Below, in pieces: positions 32,908 through 42,583 of a DNA stretch of 64,000 nt. The position numbers and the translations under genes were made by a program. The stretch comes from Pseudoflavonifractor sp050943825. Its GTDB lineage: Bacteria > Bacillota > Clostridia > Oscillospirales > Oscillospiraceae. Location: positions 372,001 to 436,000 of the forward strand of contig NZ_JBMNPX010000001.1 of assembly GCF_050943825.1 (NCBI RefSeq), written 5' to 3'. The notes beneath the pieces were generated by a model. It had not been told where the DNA came from. It saw only the letters and a program-made list of their open reading frames with translations, and ran no database searches. Each line of letters starts with the position of its first letter. Position 1 is the stretch's first letter.

Positions 32908-33077
32908 TTCAGGTCCTCCGGCCGGATAGGCCCGTGTTCCTTCTCAAAATCACGGATACAGGTGTTGATGAGGTACAGGATCTGTCCGCTCATAGAGCGC
33001 CCCTCATAGGCCGCAATATACTGGAGCTTGTCGTGGATGGCCTTGTCTGTCCGAATACTGAGATGATTCTTTTCCAT
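32904..33077 (-). CDS. Small ribbon-helix-helix (Arc-type) protein
   Basis: 57 aa. The sequence MEKNHLSIRTDKAIHDKLQY starts with a short beta strand and continues as two helices (YEGRSMSGQILYLINTCIRD), the Arc/CopG DNA-binding layout. The ATG at 33077 has AAAGGAGA upstream, which decides the start over the earlier in-frame ATG. Its stop overlaps the comFC start. A DNA-binding role, perhaps control of this operon, is likely but unproven. Confidence 0.8.
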   Translation of the reverse strand: MEKNHLSIRTDKAIHDKLQYIAAYEGRSMSGQILYLINTCIRDFEKEHGPIRPEDLK

Positions 33078-33166
33078 ATGCCTCGTCTCCTTTCGGTAGA
33101 CAAAGCATATCTTTTGCACAAATTCTTAGTTAATTCTTACGGCATTTTTACGGCTTAAAATTTCCA

Positions 33167-35383
33167 TTATTCAATGGACGCCAGCCGGGCACGCAGGCCG
33201 GAATACCGCCGCTGCTGGCGGTTGTTGGCCACCATCTGGGCCACCTTGCCCTCGTCCCCCACCACGATGAACAGCTCTCTGGCCCGGGTGATGGCGGTAT
33301 AGAGCACGCCCCGGGTGAGCAGCATGGGCGCGCCGTCCAGGGCCGCCAGAATCACCGCCCGGTACTCGCTGCCCTGGGCCTTATGTACCGTGACGGCATA
33401 GGCAGGCTCCAGCTCCATGAGCATATCCGGCGTGTACTCCACCGTCCGGCCCTCAAAGTCCACCGTGATGACCTCGTCCCGGTTGTCCACCTTGACGATG
33501 ACGCCGATGTCCCCGTTGAAGATGCCCATGCCCGTATCGGTGTTGTCCTTGCCCCGCCACATGATGTCGTAGTTGTTGCGCACCTGCATCACCCGGTCGC
33601 CCTCCCGGAAGATGTACTCCCCAAAGCGGCGCTCCGCCTTGCCGGGCTGGGCCGGGTTCACCGCCTCCTGGATGCTCCGGTTGAGGGAGGCGGTGCCGGT
33701 GGTATGCCGTCGGGTGGGCGAGAGCACCTGAATCTGGTCGGCGGGGATGCCCATCTTCTCCGGAAGCCGGGTCTTGCACAGCTCCACGATGGTGTCCGCC
33801 ACCCGCACCGGGTCGGTGCGGCGGAGGAAGAAGAAGTCCTTGGCGGCGCTGTTGTGCAGGTCGGGCAGCTCGCCCCGGTTGACGCTGTGGGCGTTCATGA
33901 CGATGGCACTCTGGGCGGCCTGGCGGAAAATCTCAGTGAGCCGCACCGTGGGCACCCGCCCGCTGCGGATAAGGTCGGAGAGCACGTTGCCCGGCCCCAC
34001 CGAGGGCAGCTGGTCCGGGTCCCCCACCAGCACCAGTCGGCACTCCCCCCGCAGGGCGGACAGCAGCGCCCGCATCAGGGTGACGTCCACCATGGAGGTC
34101 TCGTCCACAATCACCGCGTCCGCCTTCAGGGGTTCGGACTCGTCATGGGCGAACACCAGCTTGCCGGTGCCCGGGTCAAACTGGGTCTCCAGCAGGCGGT
34201 GGATGGTGTAGGCCTCCATGCCGCACAGCTCCCCCAGCCGCTTGGCCGCCCGGCCGGTGGGGGCAGCCAGGGCGGTGTCCAGCCCCATGTGATCGAAGAG
34301 GGCCAGCACGCCCCGGAGAGAGGTGGTCTTGCCGGTACCAGGGCCACCGGTGAGCAGCATCACCTGGGACCGGGCCGCCAGTTCCACGGCGGAGCGCTGC
34401 TGGGGCGCGTATGTGATGCCCTGGTCACGCTGGATGCGGTCAATCACCCTGTCCATGTCCTCCGGGGGCAGCAGCTCCTCCCGGCTCATCTCGGCCAGCC
34501 GCTGGGCCACAAAGCACTCCGCCTCGTACAGGTCGAAGAGGTAGACCGCCTCCTCCCCCGCCGTCTCCTCCTGGATGACCTCGCCCCGCTCAATGAGGGC
34601 CTCCAGACCGTCCCCCAGGGTGTCCAGGTCCTCCAGCCCCAGCAGCTGAGCGGTGGCGGCAAGCAGCTTCCGCCGGGGCAGGAAGGTGTGGCCGTTGTTC
34701 AGGTTGTGGCTCAGCTCAAAGAGCAAGCCAGCCTCCAGCCGCTGGGGATCGTCCCCCTCCATGCCCTGGTCCAGAGCCAGCTCGTCGGCCTGGTCAAACC
34801 GCACTCCCAGCTCCTCGTCCACCAGCAGGTAGGGGTTGGACCGCAGCACCTCCAGGGTCCGGTCCCCGTACCGCCGGTAGAGGGGCATGGCCAGCTGGAG
34901 GGGCAGACCGTGGTCCCCCAGAAACTCCAGCAGACGGCGCATGCCCAGCTGAAGGCGGAAGTTCTCCCCCATGGCCAGAGCCCGCTTGCGGGTGATGCCG
35001 TGGATTTTGGTCAGCTGCTCCGGGTGCTCCTCCAGCACGGTGAGGGCCTCGCCGCCGAACTCCTCCACAATCTTCCGGGCCGTGGCCGCGCCGATGCCCC
35101 GCACCGCCCCCGAGGCCAGATAGTCGAAGATGGCCCGCTCGCCGGCGGGCATCCGCCGGTCCACCGTCTCGGCCTTGAACTGCTCGCCGTAGGAGGCGTG
35201 GCGCATCCAGCTGCCCCGGACGGTGATGCTCTCCCCCGGCGCGGCCCCGGGGATGCACCCCACCACGGTAATGCCTCCCTGGTCCCCCGCGTCCAGCCGA
35301 AGAACCGTGTAGCCGTTCTCCTCGTTCTGGTAGATGACGGCCTCAACGGTGCCCTCGATACAGTTGAGCTGTTCTTCTTCCAT
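33167..35383 (-). CDS. recD2: RecD2-type ATP-dependent DNA helicase
   Basis: 738 aa, a 5'-3' superfamily 1B helicase not associated with RecBC. An N-terminal OB-like domain (residues about 1-80) and helix-hairpin-helix repeats (AVRGIGAATARKIVEEFGGE) mark the RecD2 type. Walker A is MLLTGGPGTGKTTSL, motif II is VIVDETSMVDV, motif III is RLVLVGDPDQLPSVGPG, and motifs V/VI are YAVTVHKAQGSEYRAV and LYTAITRARELFIVVG. It takes part in DNA repair and replication-fork protection. It ends 90 bp before the RHH gene. Confidence 0.95.
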   Translation of the reverse strand: MEEEQLNCIEGTVEAVIYQNEENGYTVLRLDAGDQGGITVVGCIPGAAPGESITVRGSWMRHASYGEQFKAETVDRRMPAGERAIFDYLASGAVRGIGAATARKIVEEFGGEALTVLEEHPEQLTKIHGITRKRALAMGENFRLQLGMRRLLEFLGDHGLPLQLAMPLYRRYGDRTLEVLRSNPYLLVDEELGVRFDQADELALDQGMEGDDPQRLEAGLLFELSHNLNNGHTFLPRRKLLAATAQLLGLEDLDTLGDGLEALIERGEVIQEETAGEEAVYLFDLYEAECFVAQRLAEMSREELLPPEDMDRVIDRIQRDQGITYAPQQRSAVELAARSQVMLLTGGPGTGKTTSLRGVLALFDHMGLDTALAAPTGRAAKRLGELCGMEAYTIHRLLETQFDPGTGKLVFAHDESEPLKADAVIVDETSMVDVTLMRALLSALRGECRLVLVGDPDQLPSVGPGNVLSDLIRSGRVPTVRLTEIFRQAAQSAIVMNAHSVNRGELPDLHNSAAKDFFFLRRTDPVRVADTIVELCKTRLPEKMGIPADQIQVLSPTRRHTTGTASLNRSIQEAVNPAQPGKAERRFGEYIFREGDRVMQVRNNYDIMWRGKDNTDTGMGIFNGDIGVIVKVDNRDEVITVDFEGRTVEYTPDMLMELEPAYAVTVHKAQGSEYRAVILAALDGAPMLLTRGVLYTAITRARELFIVVGDEGKVAQMVANNRQQRRYSGLRARLASIE

Positions 35384-35430
35384 GGCGTCTCTTCCCCTAT
35401 TCTGTCGGTCTCATTCGTACATATGTTATA

Positions 35431-35775
35431 CTATACCTGTTTTTCTCCCCCAAGGCAAGCGGGAAGGTCCTCTATGGCGCAGAGAATCGTCCCGCCGTCC
35501 CGCCCGGCCAGCAGAGCGGCCAGACGCCGCCCCTGCTCGCTCAGGCCGCAGTCGGTAATGACCACGGTAAACCGGGCCATTCCCCCCTTCCTCAGCCAGC
35601 GCAACCCGGCCAGGTCCTGCTCCAAGCGCTCCCCGTCCCCGCTGGCGGGCACCACGGCGTACACGCTCCCACGCCCCACCGGGGCCACCATGGCCCCCAG
35701 CAACAGCCAGCCGATGGCCAGCAATCCAGCCGCCGCCAGAAGGGCCAACACAGTCTTGCCAATCACGAATAACAA
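35431..35775 (-). CDS. Small single-pass membrane protein of unknown function
   Basis: 114 aa. The start is TTG at 35775, supported by GGAGGTGA six bases upstream; no ATG is available. One N-terminal membrane helix (residues about 5-32) is followed by a soluble alpha/beta-like part with repeats of FTVVITDCGLSEQGRRLAAL and ILCAIEDLPACL. The soluble part faces the cytoplasm or outside depending on topology. It precedes recD2 by 48 bp and may share its transcript. No family recognised. Confidence 0.6.
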   Translation of the reverse strand: MLFVIGKTVLALLAAAGLLAIGWLLLGAMVAPVGRGSVYAVVPASGDGERLEQDLAGLRWLRKGGMARFTVVITDCGLSEQGRRLAALLAGRDGGTILCAIEDLPACLGGEKQV

Positions 35776-35851
35776 CGCCCCTCACCTCCGCCATATCCTA
35801 TGCGCGGAAGATGAAGGGCGTTCGGAAGAAAAGGCCGTTTTTTCCGTCCTT

Positions 35852-36361
35852 TCAGGCCAGAACAGCGGAAAACAGATTGACTCCAAAGACGGTGAGCAGG
35901 CTCATGATGCATCCAGCCAGCAGTACGCCGGCAAAGATGCTGGGCAGGGCCTTGCGCAGGGGCATATCCAAAAAGGCTGCCACCAGGGCGCCTGTCCATG
36001 CCCCGGTGCCGGGCAGCGGGATGGCCACGAAGATCATCAGGCCCAGGTATTTATACTTTGTTACCTTCTGTCCTTTCAGGTGAGCCTTCTTCTCCAGCTT
36101 GTCCACCAGGTTGTTGAGCCAGGGCAGGCGGCGGCGCATCCAGAGGAAAACCCGCCGGATATACACCACAATAAAAGGAACTGGGATCATATTGCCGATG
36201 ATGGCCGCTGTGAAGGCCGCCCCGTAGGGCAGGCCCAGAGTCGCCACGCCGAAGGGAATACCGCCCCGCAGCTCTACAATGGGAATCATGGAGACCAGCA
36301 CCGTGAACACAAATTCGCCCGCAGGCACGCTGGTCAGCCACTGCATGATATCCAAAATCAA
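35852..36361 (-). CDS. Small multidrug export (COG2426) membrane protein
   Basis: 169 aa with four to five membrane segments. It has the family signature FTVLVSMIPIVELRGGIPFG near the N-terminus and IFVAIPLPGTGAWTGALVAA in the second half. The start is uncertain. A promoter (-10 at 36423-36428) implies transcription begins near 36416, excluding the in-frame ATG at 36436. I chose the TTG at 36361 with CAGGGTG upstream; ATG at 36346 is the alternative. The name multidrug is inherited from an early screen, and the true substrate is unknown. Confidence 0.82.
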   Translation of the reverse strand: MILDIMQWLTSVPAGEFVFTVLVSMIPIVELRGGIPFGVATLGLPYGAAFTAAIIGNMIPVPFIVVYIRRVFLWMRRRLPWLNNLVDKLEKKAHLKGQKVTKYKYLGLMIFVAIPLPGTGAWTGALVAAFLDMPLRKALPSIFAGVLLAGCIMSLLTVFGVNLFSAVLA

Positions 36362-36422
36362 ATCACCCTGCTTTTTCGTTGATACCGGGGCGGGCTCCGA
36401 AGGGCCCGACCACGCAGATGCT

Positions 36423-36452
36423 ATTCTATCATCCAACGACAGGGCGTGGCAA
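36423..36452 (-). promoter_or_regulatory. Promoter of the COG2426 gene
   Basis: On the minus strand TTGCCA (36447-36452), 18-bp spacer, TAGAAT (36423-36428). Confidence 0.55.
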
Positions 36453-36499
36453 TAAAGTTTTTATTAAATTTGCGGTTTTAAAAAAGCACGGCCATCCGC

Positions 36500-38545
36500 C
36501 TACTCTCCCGCTACAATCACCCGGATCTGTCCGCCGTCTGCGGGGTCCCGGTCGTACCAGGCGGTAAAGGTATCGGTAAATGCCTTTGCCTGGGACAGGG
36601 TAACCCAGGTCTCCGTAACGGCGTTGTACACCTTTACGTCGGCGGCAATAGGGATGCCCGCCGCAGTATCGCTGCCGTCAAAGTCCGCCCGGGTCAGGTC
36701 CTCCACAGCGGTGAGCGTCATAAGGGCGGCCACCTTGCCCTCGCCGGTGCCCACCACGCCGCCCACGGCGCCGTCCGTAAAGTTCAGGCCGGTGATATAG
36801 GCGGTATTGTTCTCCTCGTTGTCCACGGTGACGGTGGTGTTGGTATACTGCATGGTGCCGCTGCCGCCGGTCTGCTCCCCCTTCTCCAGAAAACCGTAGG
36901 CATAGCAGCTGCCCGTCACGTCCTCCAGCACCAGCAGATTCACCTGCCCGGCGCTGTCAGTGCCCACGTAGGCGATGGAGGAGGCGGAAACGGTATCCAC
37001 CAAAATATCGCTCAGGGCCACCTCCACCGCGCCGCTGCCGTTGACCTGGTCATAGATCACCACGTCCGTGGACAGCGTCAGTTCCCCCAGGGTGCCCGCC
37101 GCCACGTTCAGGCTGCCCGGGACAGAAGAATTTCCCAGGGCGGAGACTGACAGCTTGCCCCTGGCCGGGCTGGTGACCCGCACCAGGCAGCCGTTCAGGG
37201 CGGAGACGCTGCCAGAGTACAGCTCACCGGACACGGTGATGCCGCTGCTCAGGGTCACGGAAACTGTATCGCTGGTTCCGCTGGTCAGAATACCCGCCAT
37301 AACGGGAGCGTCGGAGGAAGCCGCCTCCGCAGCAATTACCTCCCCGTCGCCGCTGAGGGTGACGGAGATTTTATCCCCGATGGAGAAGTCCCGCAGACTG
37401 TCCTGCCCCTCCTCCGCCACAGGCAGCTGAGCCCCCAGCACCGTAATGGTGTCAGGGGCCGCAGTGTTGGGGCTGGCGTCTTCATACCATCCGGTGAGCA
37501 CTGTCCCGGCGGCAGTCTCCCGTTCTCTGACCCACAGGGCCTCGATACTGCCGGCGGCGCTGTAGCAGAGGACCACCGCATCCCCCGTGCGCAGGTCGTA
37601 CCAGCTGTCGCTCCAGGTCAGGGTCTCCCCCTTCAGCAGGACGGAGACGCTGTTGGGTACGGAGAAGGTATTCCCGTCCCCGTCCGTAAGGCCGGAGCCG
37701 TCGGCAGAGGCCAGGGTGACGGTGCGGGTGACGGTGCCGTCGGGGATAAAGCCCGCCGCCCTGCCGGATTCATCCAGCAGCAGGGTGCCGCGTGTGCCAA
37801 TGAGTTCCTCGGAAAGGGCATTGACATAGGAGTAATATTTCACGCCGCCGGAGGCCGTCCAAACTTCCACAGTGTGGGCGGTACCATCGTCGGCGGTCAC
37901 ATCCACGCCCGTCAGAAGGGCAGAGGACACGGTTTGGGCCGCCAGGCCCTCATAGAGGGGCGTGCCCTGGACGGTGTCCATGGTGAGGAGCGTATACAGC
38001 AGTATGGCGGCCTCCCCCCGGGTCAGCAGGTGGTCCCCGTCGGAGGAAATACCCTCCAGCAGGCCCAGTTCCTCCGCCCGGGACAGATAGTCCTCCGGCC
38101 AGAAGGGACCGATATCAGCATCGGTGTAACCCAACAGCCGCAGGGCAATGGTCACCGCCTGGGACACGGTGACGCCGTCATCCGGGCCGAAGCTGCCGTT
38201 GCCGTACCCCGCCACCAGGCCCTCAGAGTAGGCCAGGTTCACATAGGGCGCGTCCCAGCGGCCGGCGAGCACATCGGAGAACAGGGTCTTGTAGGCCGAG
38301 GAGGCCACACTGTCCCCGTGGCCCTCAGCCAGGACAATCAGCTTGCAGAACTGGGACCGGGTCAGCCCGCTGTCGGGGTAGTAGGCGCCGGTGCCGTCGC
38401 CGGACACAATACCAAGCCCGGAGAGCACCTCCACTGCCTGGGCCATCTCCGGGTCGGTCACGTCGGTGAAGGCCGCCGAGGCGGAGGGCACCAGCCCGGC
38501 GCACAGAAGTGCGGCCAGCGCAGCCGCCACAAATCGTTTTTTCAT
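36500..38545 (-). CDS. Secreted S-layer homology (SLH) domain protein
   Basis: 681 aa. The signal peptide MKKRFVAAALAALLCAGLVP ends near SASA-A. Residues about 25-200 hold three SLH repeats: FTDVTDPEMAQAVEVLSGLG, LFSDVLAGRWDAPYVNLAYS, and a third around ISSDGDHLLTRGEAAILLYT. These bind pyruvylated secondary wall polymers and fix the protein to the cell surface. The remaining 480 residues are beta-rich, Thr/Ser/Gly/Val-rich repeats without a recognised catalytic motif. The ATG at 38545 has AAAGGGAG upstream. It directly follows the ABC efflux operon on the same strand (29 bp), so co-transcription is possible. Confidence 0.9.
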   Translation of the reverse strand: MKKRFVAAALAALLCAGLVPSASAAFTDVTDPEMAQAVEVLSGLGIVSGDGTGAYYPDSGLTRSQFCKLIVLAEGHGDSVASSAYKTLFSDVLAGRWDAPYVNLAYSEGLVAGYGNGSFGPDDGVTVSQAVTIALRLLGYTDADIGPFWPEDYLSRAEELGLLEGISSDGDHLLTRGEAAILLYTLLTMDTVQGTPLYEGLAAQTVSSALLTGVDVTADDGTAHTVEVWTASGGVKYYSYVNALSEELIGTRGTLLLDESGRAAGFIPDGTVTRTVTLASADGSGLTDGDGNTFSVPNSVSVLLKGETLTWSDSWYDLRTGDAVVLCYSAAGSIEALWVRERETAAGTVLTGWYEDASPNTAAPDTITVLGAQLPVAEEGQDSLRDFSIGDKISVTLSGDGEVIAAEAASSDAPVMAGILTSGTSDTVSVTLSSGITVSGELYSGSVSALNGCLVRVTSPARGKLSVSALGNSSVPGSLNVAAGTLGELTLSTDVVIYDQVNGSGAVEVALSDILVDTVSASSIAYVGTDSAGQVNLLVLEDVTGSCYAYGFLEKGEQTGGSGTMQYTNTTVTVDNEENNTAYITGLNFTDGAVGGVVGTGEGKVAALMTLTAVEDLTRADFDGSDTAAGIPIAADVKVYNAVTETWVTLSQAKAFTDTFTAWYDRDPADGGQIRVIVAGE

Positions 38546-38573
38546 GGTTGATACTCCCTTTCTATGCTCCGCC

Positions 38574-39751
38574 TCACTCCGCCCGCAGGGCGTCCACAGG
38601 CTGGAGGCTGGAGGCCTTGGCGGCCGGATAGATGCCGAACACAATGCCGATGACAACCGAGAAGCCCGCCGCCCCCATGGTGACGAGGGCGTTTGGAAAC
38701 AGGGTTAAATCGTACATCAGCTTGCCCAGCACCGCCGAGAGCACAAAGCCCAGGCCGATGCCGATGAGGCCCCCCAGGCCGCTGAGAATGGCGGCCTCCA
38801 CCAGGAACTGGGTGACAATCTCCCTTCTTGGCGCGCCGATGGACTTTTTGATGCCGATCTCCCGGGTGCGCTCGGTGACAGTGACCAGCATGATGTTCAT
38901 AATGCCGATGCCCCCCACCAGCAGGGCAATGCCCGCAATGCCGCCCAGCACCACGCTCATGGATGTGGTCTCCTCGGTGCTCTCGGTCATGGCGGCGTTG
39001 CCGTCGGTAAGCGTGTAGGTTCCCACGCTGGAGGAGATGTTCTCGCTGAGGTAGCTGTCCAGTTGGTCCATGACTGTGTCCACCTGGTCGGAGGTGTCCA
39101 CCTTGACGGTGTAGCTGGTGATGTAGTCGCTGGTCAGGAGGGAGCGGGTCAGAGAGCTGGGCACCACCAGCATGTTGTCCATGGAGTCCTCCTCCCCGCC
39201 GTCCTTCTGGTAGTAGGTGCCCACCACCAGGAAGGGGTCGCCGTTGAGATAGACGGTCTGGCCGATGGGGTCGGCATACTCAAAGAGGGTATCCGCCACG
39301 TAGGAGCCCAGGACGCAGACCTGGCTGCGGTTTTCAATGTCGTAGCTGAGGATGTCCCGGCCTGTGTCCAGGGTGTAGTTATTGCAGGTGGCGAACTGGT
39401 CGCTGCCGAAGTAGACCGTCACACCCTCGGCGGTGCTGCTGCCGTGCTTGACGGTCTTGCTGGTGCTCAGGCTGGGGGACACGCCGGTGACCATGTCGGA
39501 GAGTTCCCCGTTTCCGTACTCATAGAGCAGGGTACCAATGTCCTCCGCCCGGGTGGTGTCGTACCAGGTCAGGTCCACCGTCACCTTGTTGACGCCCAGC
39601 TTCTCGTAGTAGGCGGTGATGTCGGCGTTGTATCCGCTCACCAGCGCCACCAGCACCAGCACAGCGGTGACGCCGATGATGATGCCCAGCATGGTGAGAA
39701 AGGAGCGCCCCTTCTTCTCCCGGATGGAGTCCAGGGCCATAATGATGGCGT

Positions 39752-39755
<4 letters not shown>
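38574..39755 (-). CDS. MacB-like ABC transporter permease
   Basis: 393 aa, type VII ABC exporter permease. One N-terminal membrane helix (SFLTMLGIIIGVTAVLVLVA) is followed by a MacB periplasmic core domain (residues about 45-250). Three C-terminal helices form the FtsX domain: GIALLVGGIGIMNIMLVTVT, TREIGIKKSIGAPRREI, and VVIGIVFGIYPAAKASSLQP. The ATG overlaps the ATPase stop (ATGA, 39752-39755), so the two are coupled. In a Gram-positive it likely exports a peptide, antibiotic or lipid with the adaptor encoded upstream. Confidence 0.92.
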
Positions 39756-40495
<740 letters not shown>

Positions 40496-40514
40496 GGTAT
40501 CTCCTTTCCGGCCC

Positions 40515-42341
40515 TCAGCCTCTGGGTCCGCCCATGCCGCTGCTCATACCGCCGCCGCTTGTGCCGCCGCCCGAGAAGTCGGGCATCTGACCGCCGCCGG
40601 GGAACTCTCCGCCGGAGAAGTCGCCGCCGGGGAAGCCCTCCTGTATCTCGCCGTCCACGCCCTGGCTGGTGGTGTCTCCGCCAGACGGTGCCGCGTTCTG
40701 GTAGCGGGTGAACACCTCGGTGTCCGCCTCCACGCCGGAGACAATCCGGGCGTACTGGCTGTTGGTGGCGCCCACCTCAACGGGTACCGCGTAGAACCCA
40801 TCGGGCACCACGCCGTCCTCCAGGTCGATTGCGTTGTCCGGCCGGGTGTCCGCCTTGACAAAGACACAGGTGCCCTCGTCAGTACTCTTCAGGGCCGCCA
40901 GGGGGACCAGGACGCCCTCCTCGTCGTCTCCAGTGGAGATGTAGTAGGACACATTGACGCCCGCCGACAGCTCCCCGGCGGAGTCGATCTCAATGGTGAT
41001 GGGAAAATAGGCCACGCCGCTGGAGTTGGTGGCCTCATAGCTGATCTCCGTCACCGTGCCCTGGTAGGTGGCCTCACCGGAAGAGGCCACGATGGTCACG
41101 TCCATACCCATCTCAATCTTGTCAATGTCCAGCTCGTCGATGTTGGCGGTGATGGTCATGGTGTCCATGTTGTAGATGGTCACAGCGGTGGTCCCCTCCA
41201 TCCGGGGGCTCTCCCCCGCCCGGACACCCACGGAGATGACCTTGCCGGAGATCTCAGCTGTCACGCTGTAATCAGACCGGGACTCCTCCGCCTCATCGAT
41301 CTTTTCCTGTGTGGAGGCGATCTTCTCCTCAGTCTGGGTAATGCGCTTGTTGACGGTCTCCAGCTGCTCCTCATAGTCGCTGCCGTCAATGGTGAACAGA
41401 GTCTGTCCGGCAGACACCGTCTGATAGGGCACCGCATCGGCGTAGGTGATCTTGCCGGCCACCTGGGCCTGAATGGTCTCCTGGTCGCCGTACTCCAGGC
41501 TGCCCTCCACGGCGGGGTAGATCTTCTCGCCGCTGTCAGCGATGAGATAGCCCGCGCCGGTCATTCCCTCGGTGAGGGCGCCCGGATTGTCCACTGTCAC
41601 AGTGACAGCAAAGCATTTGGTACCCTCAGCGGTGAGCCGCTCCACCATCTGGACCTCGGTCACCGTACCCTCCAGGTTCAGCATCAGAGACGCCACCGAC
41701 ACGCCGGCGTTCATGCCCACGTAGACCTGATCGGCATAAGCGTAGCTGAAATACTGAGTGAGGGTCATCCGGCTGTCGTCCACCAGAACGGCCAGCTTAC
41801 CGCCGTTCTGGACGGTGTCCCCCTCCTCGGCATCCACTTCCGTAAGACGTCCGGCAAAGGGCGCGGTGACGCTCAGGGCGGACAGGCTCTCCTGGAGGTC
41901 GGAGAGCTGGCCGTAGTAGCCGTCCAGCTCCTCCTCCAGCTCGGCCATCTCGTCCTGATAGGTCTCGATCTCCTCGTCCAGCTGGGCGTCATCCTGGACG
42001 TAGAGCAGGTCGCCCGCCTCTACGGTGTCACCCGCTGAGACATACACCTCCAGAATCTCCGCTGTGGAGGCGGTGGTCACGGTGACGCTGTCATTGGGCA
42101 TCGTTGTGGCGGTGCCCTCAATGGCGGTGGACAAGGTCCCGTAGGTGGTGGTCTCAGTCAGTGCCACCTGCTCCTCTTCCGTGAAAAAGAGAGCCCGGGC
42201 CCCCACCGCTGCGGCGGCCACCACGCCCACCACGATAACCAGGGCCACCACCCGCCGGATGGGGAACCGGCCTTTTTTCCGGGGTTTTTCCCCGCTGTCC
42301 CCGCCGCTCTCCACGGCAGGCCGTTGTTTCAGAAGCTGCAC
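40515..42341 (-). CDS. HlyD/MacA-like efflux adaptor subunit
   Basis: 608 aa. A short cytoplasmic N-terminus, rich in Lys/Arg, precedes one membrane helix (VVALVIVVGVVAAAAVGARA). Two lipoyl-like half-motifs (AEILEVYVSAGDTVEAGDLL and TVSAGQTLFTIDGSDYEEQL) each precede a coiled-coil hairpin. A beta-barrel domain (TITANIDELDIDKIEMGMDV) and a C-terminal Gly/Met/Pro-rich tail follow. Two lipoyl/hairpin modules make it longer than usual MacA (about 370 aa). The start is GTG at 42341 with GGGAGG eight bases upstream. First gene of the efflux operon, divergent from the two-component system. Confidence 0.9.
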   Translation of the reverse strand: MQLLKQRPAVESGGDSGEKPRKKGRFPIRRVVALVIVVGVVAAAAVGARALFFTEEEQVALTETTTYGTLSTAIEGTATTMPNDSVTVTTASTAEILEVYVSAGDTVEAGDLLYVQDDAQLDEEIETYQDEMAELEEELDGYYGQLSDLQESLSALSVTAPFAGRLTEVDAEEGDTVQNGGKLAVLVDDSRMTLTQYFSYAYADQVYVGMNAGVSVASLMLNLEGTVTEVQMVERLTAEGTKCFAVTVTVDNPGALTEGMTGAGYLIADSGEKIYPAVEGSLEYGDQETIQAQVAGKITYADAVPYQTVSAGQTLFTIDGSDYEEQLETVNKRITQTEEKIASTQEKIDEAEESRSDYSVTAEISGKVISVGVRAGESPRMEGTTAVTIYNMDTMTITANIDELDIDKIEMGMDVTIVASSGEATYQGTVTEISYEATNSSGVAYFPITIEIDSAGELSAGVNVSYYISTGDDEEGVLVPLAALKSTDEGTCVFVKADTRPDNAIDLEDGVVPDGFYAVPVEVGATNSQYARIVSGVEADTEVFTRYQNAAPSGGDTTSQGVDGEIQEGFPGGDFSGGEFPGGGQMPDFSGGGTSGGGMSSGMGGPRG

Positions 42342-42379
42342 ATTCCATTCCTCCCTGCAGCAAATTTTTGACAGGGGCA

Positions 42380-42412
42380 AGTATACTGGAAAAAGCTGAA
42401 ATCGCTCTGAAA
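42380..42412 (-). promoter_or_regulatory. Efflux operon promoter with direct repeats in the -35 region
   Basis: On the minus strand a TATACT -10 box (42380-42385) lacks a good -35. Instead there are two TTTCAG direct repeats (42396-42401 and 42407-42412) 11 bp apart, the spacing expected for a dimer of an OmpR-type response regulator. The divergent gene encodes such a regulator. A TATAAT (42482-42487) before the regulator gene is its probable -10 box. Confidence 0.6.
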
Positions 42413-42583
42413 CTTCCAAACCGGAAATATGAACACTCTGTAAACGTTTTGCCCAAAACTGGATTTTTCCTTCGTCCCTGATATAATTTCAGGTAATCTA
42501 AAGGTTCCCGCCTTACAATGTGCCTGAATACAGAGTATGCCGGAGCCGTCACAGGCTTCCGGCGCGAGAAAGGTGTGACCCCT

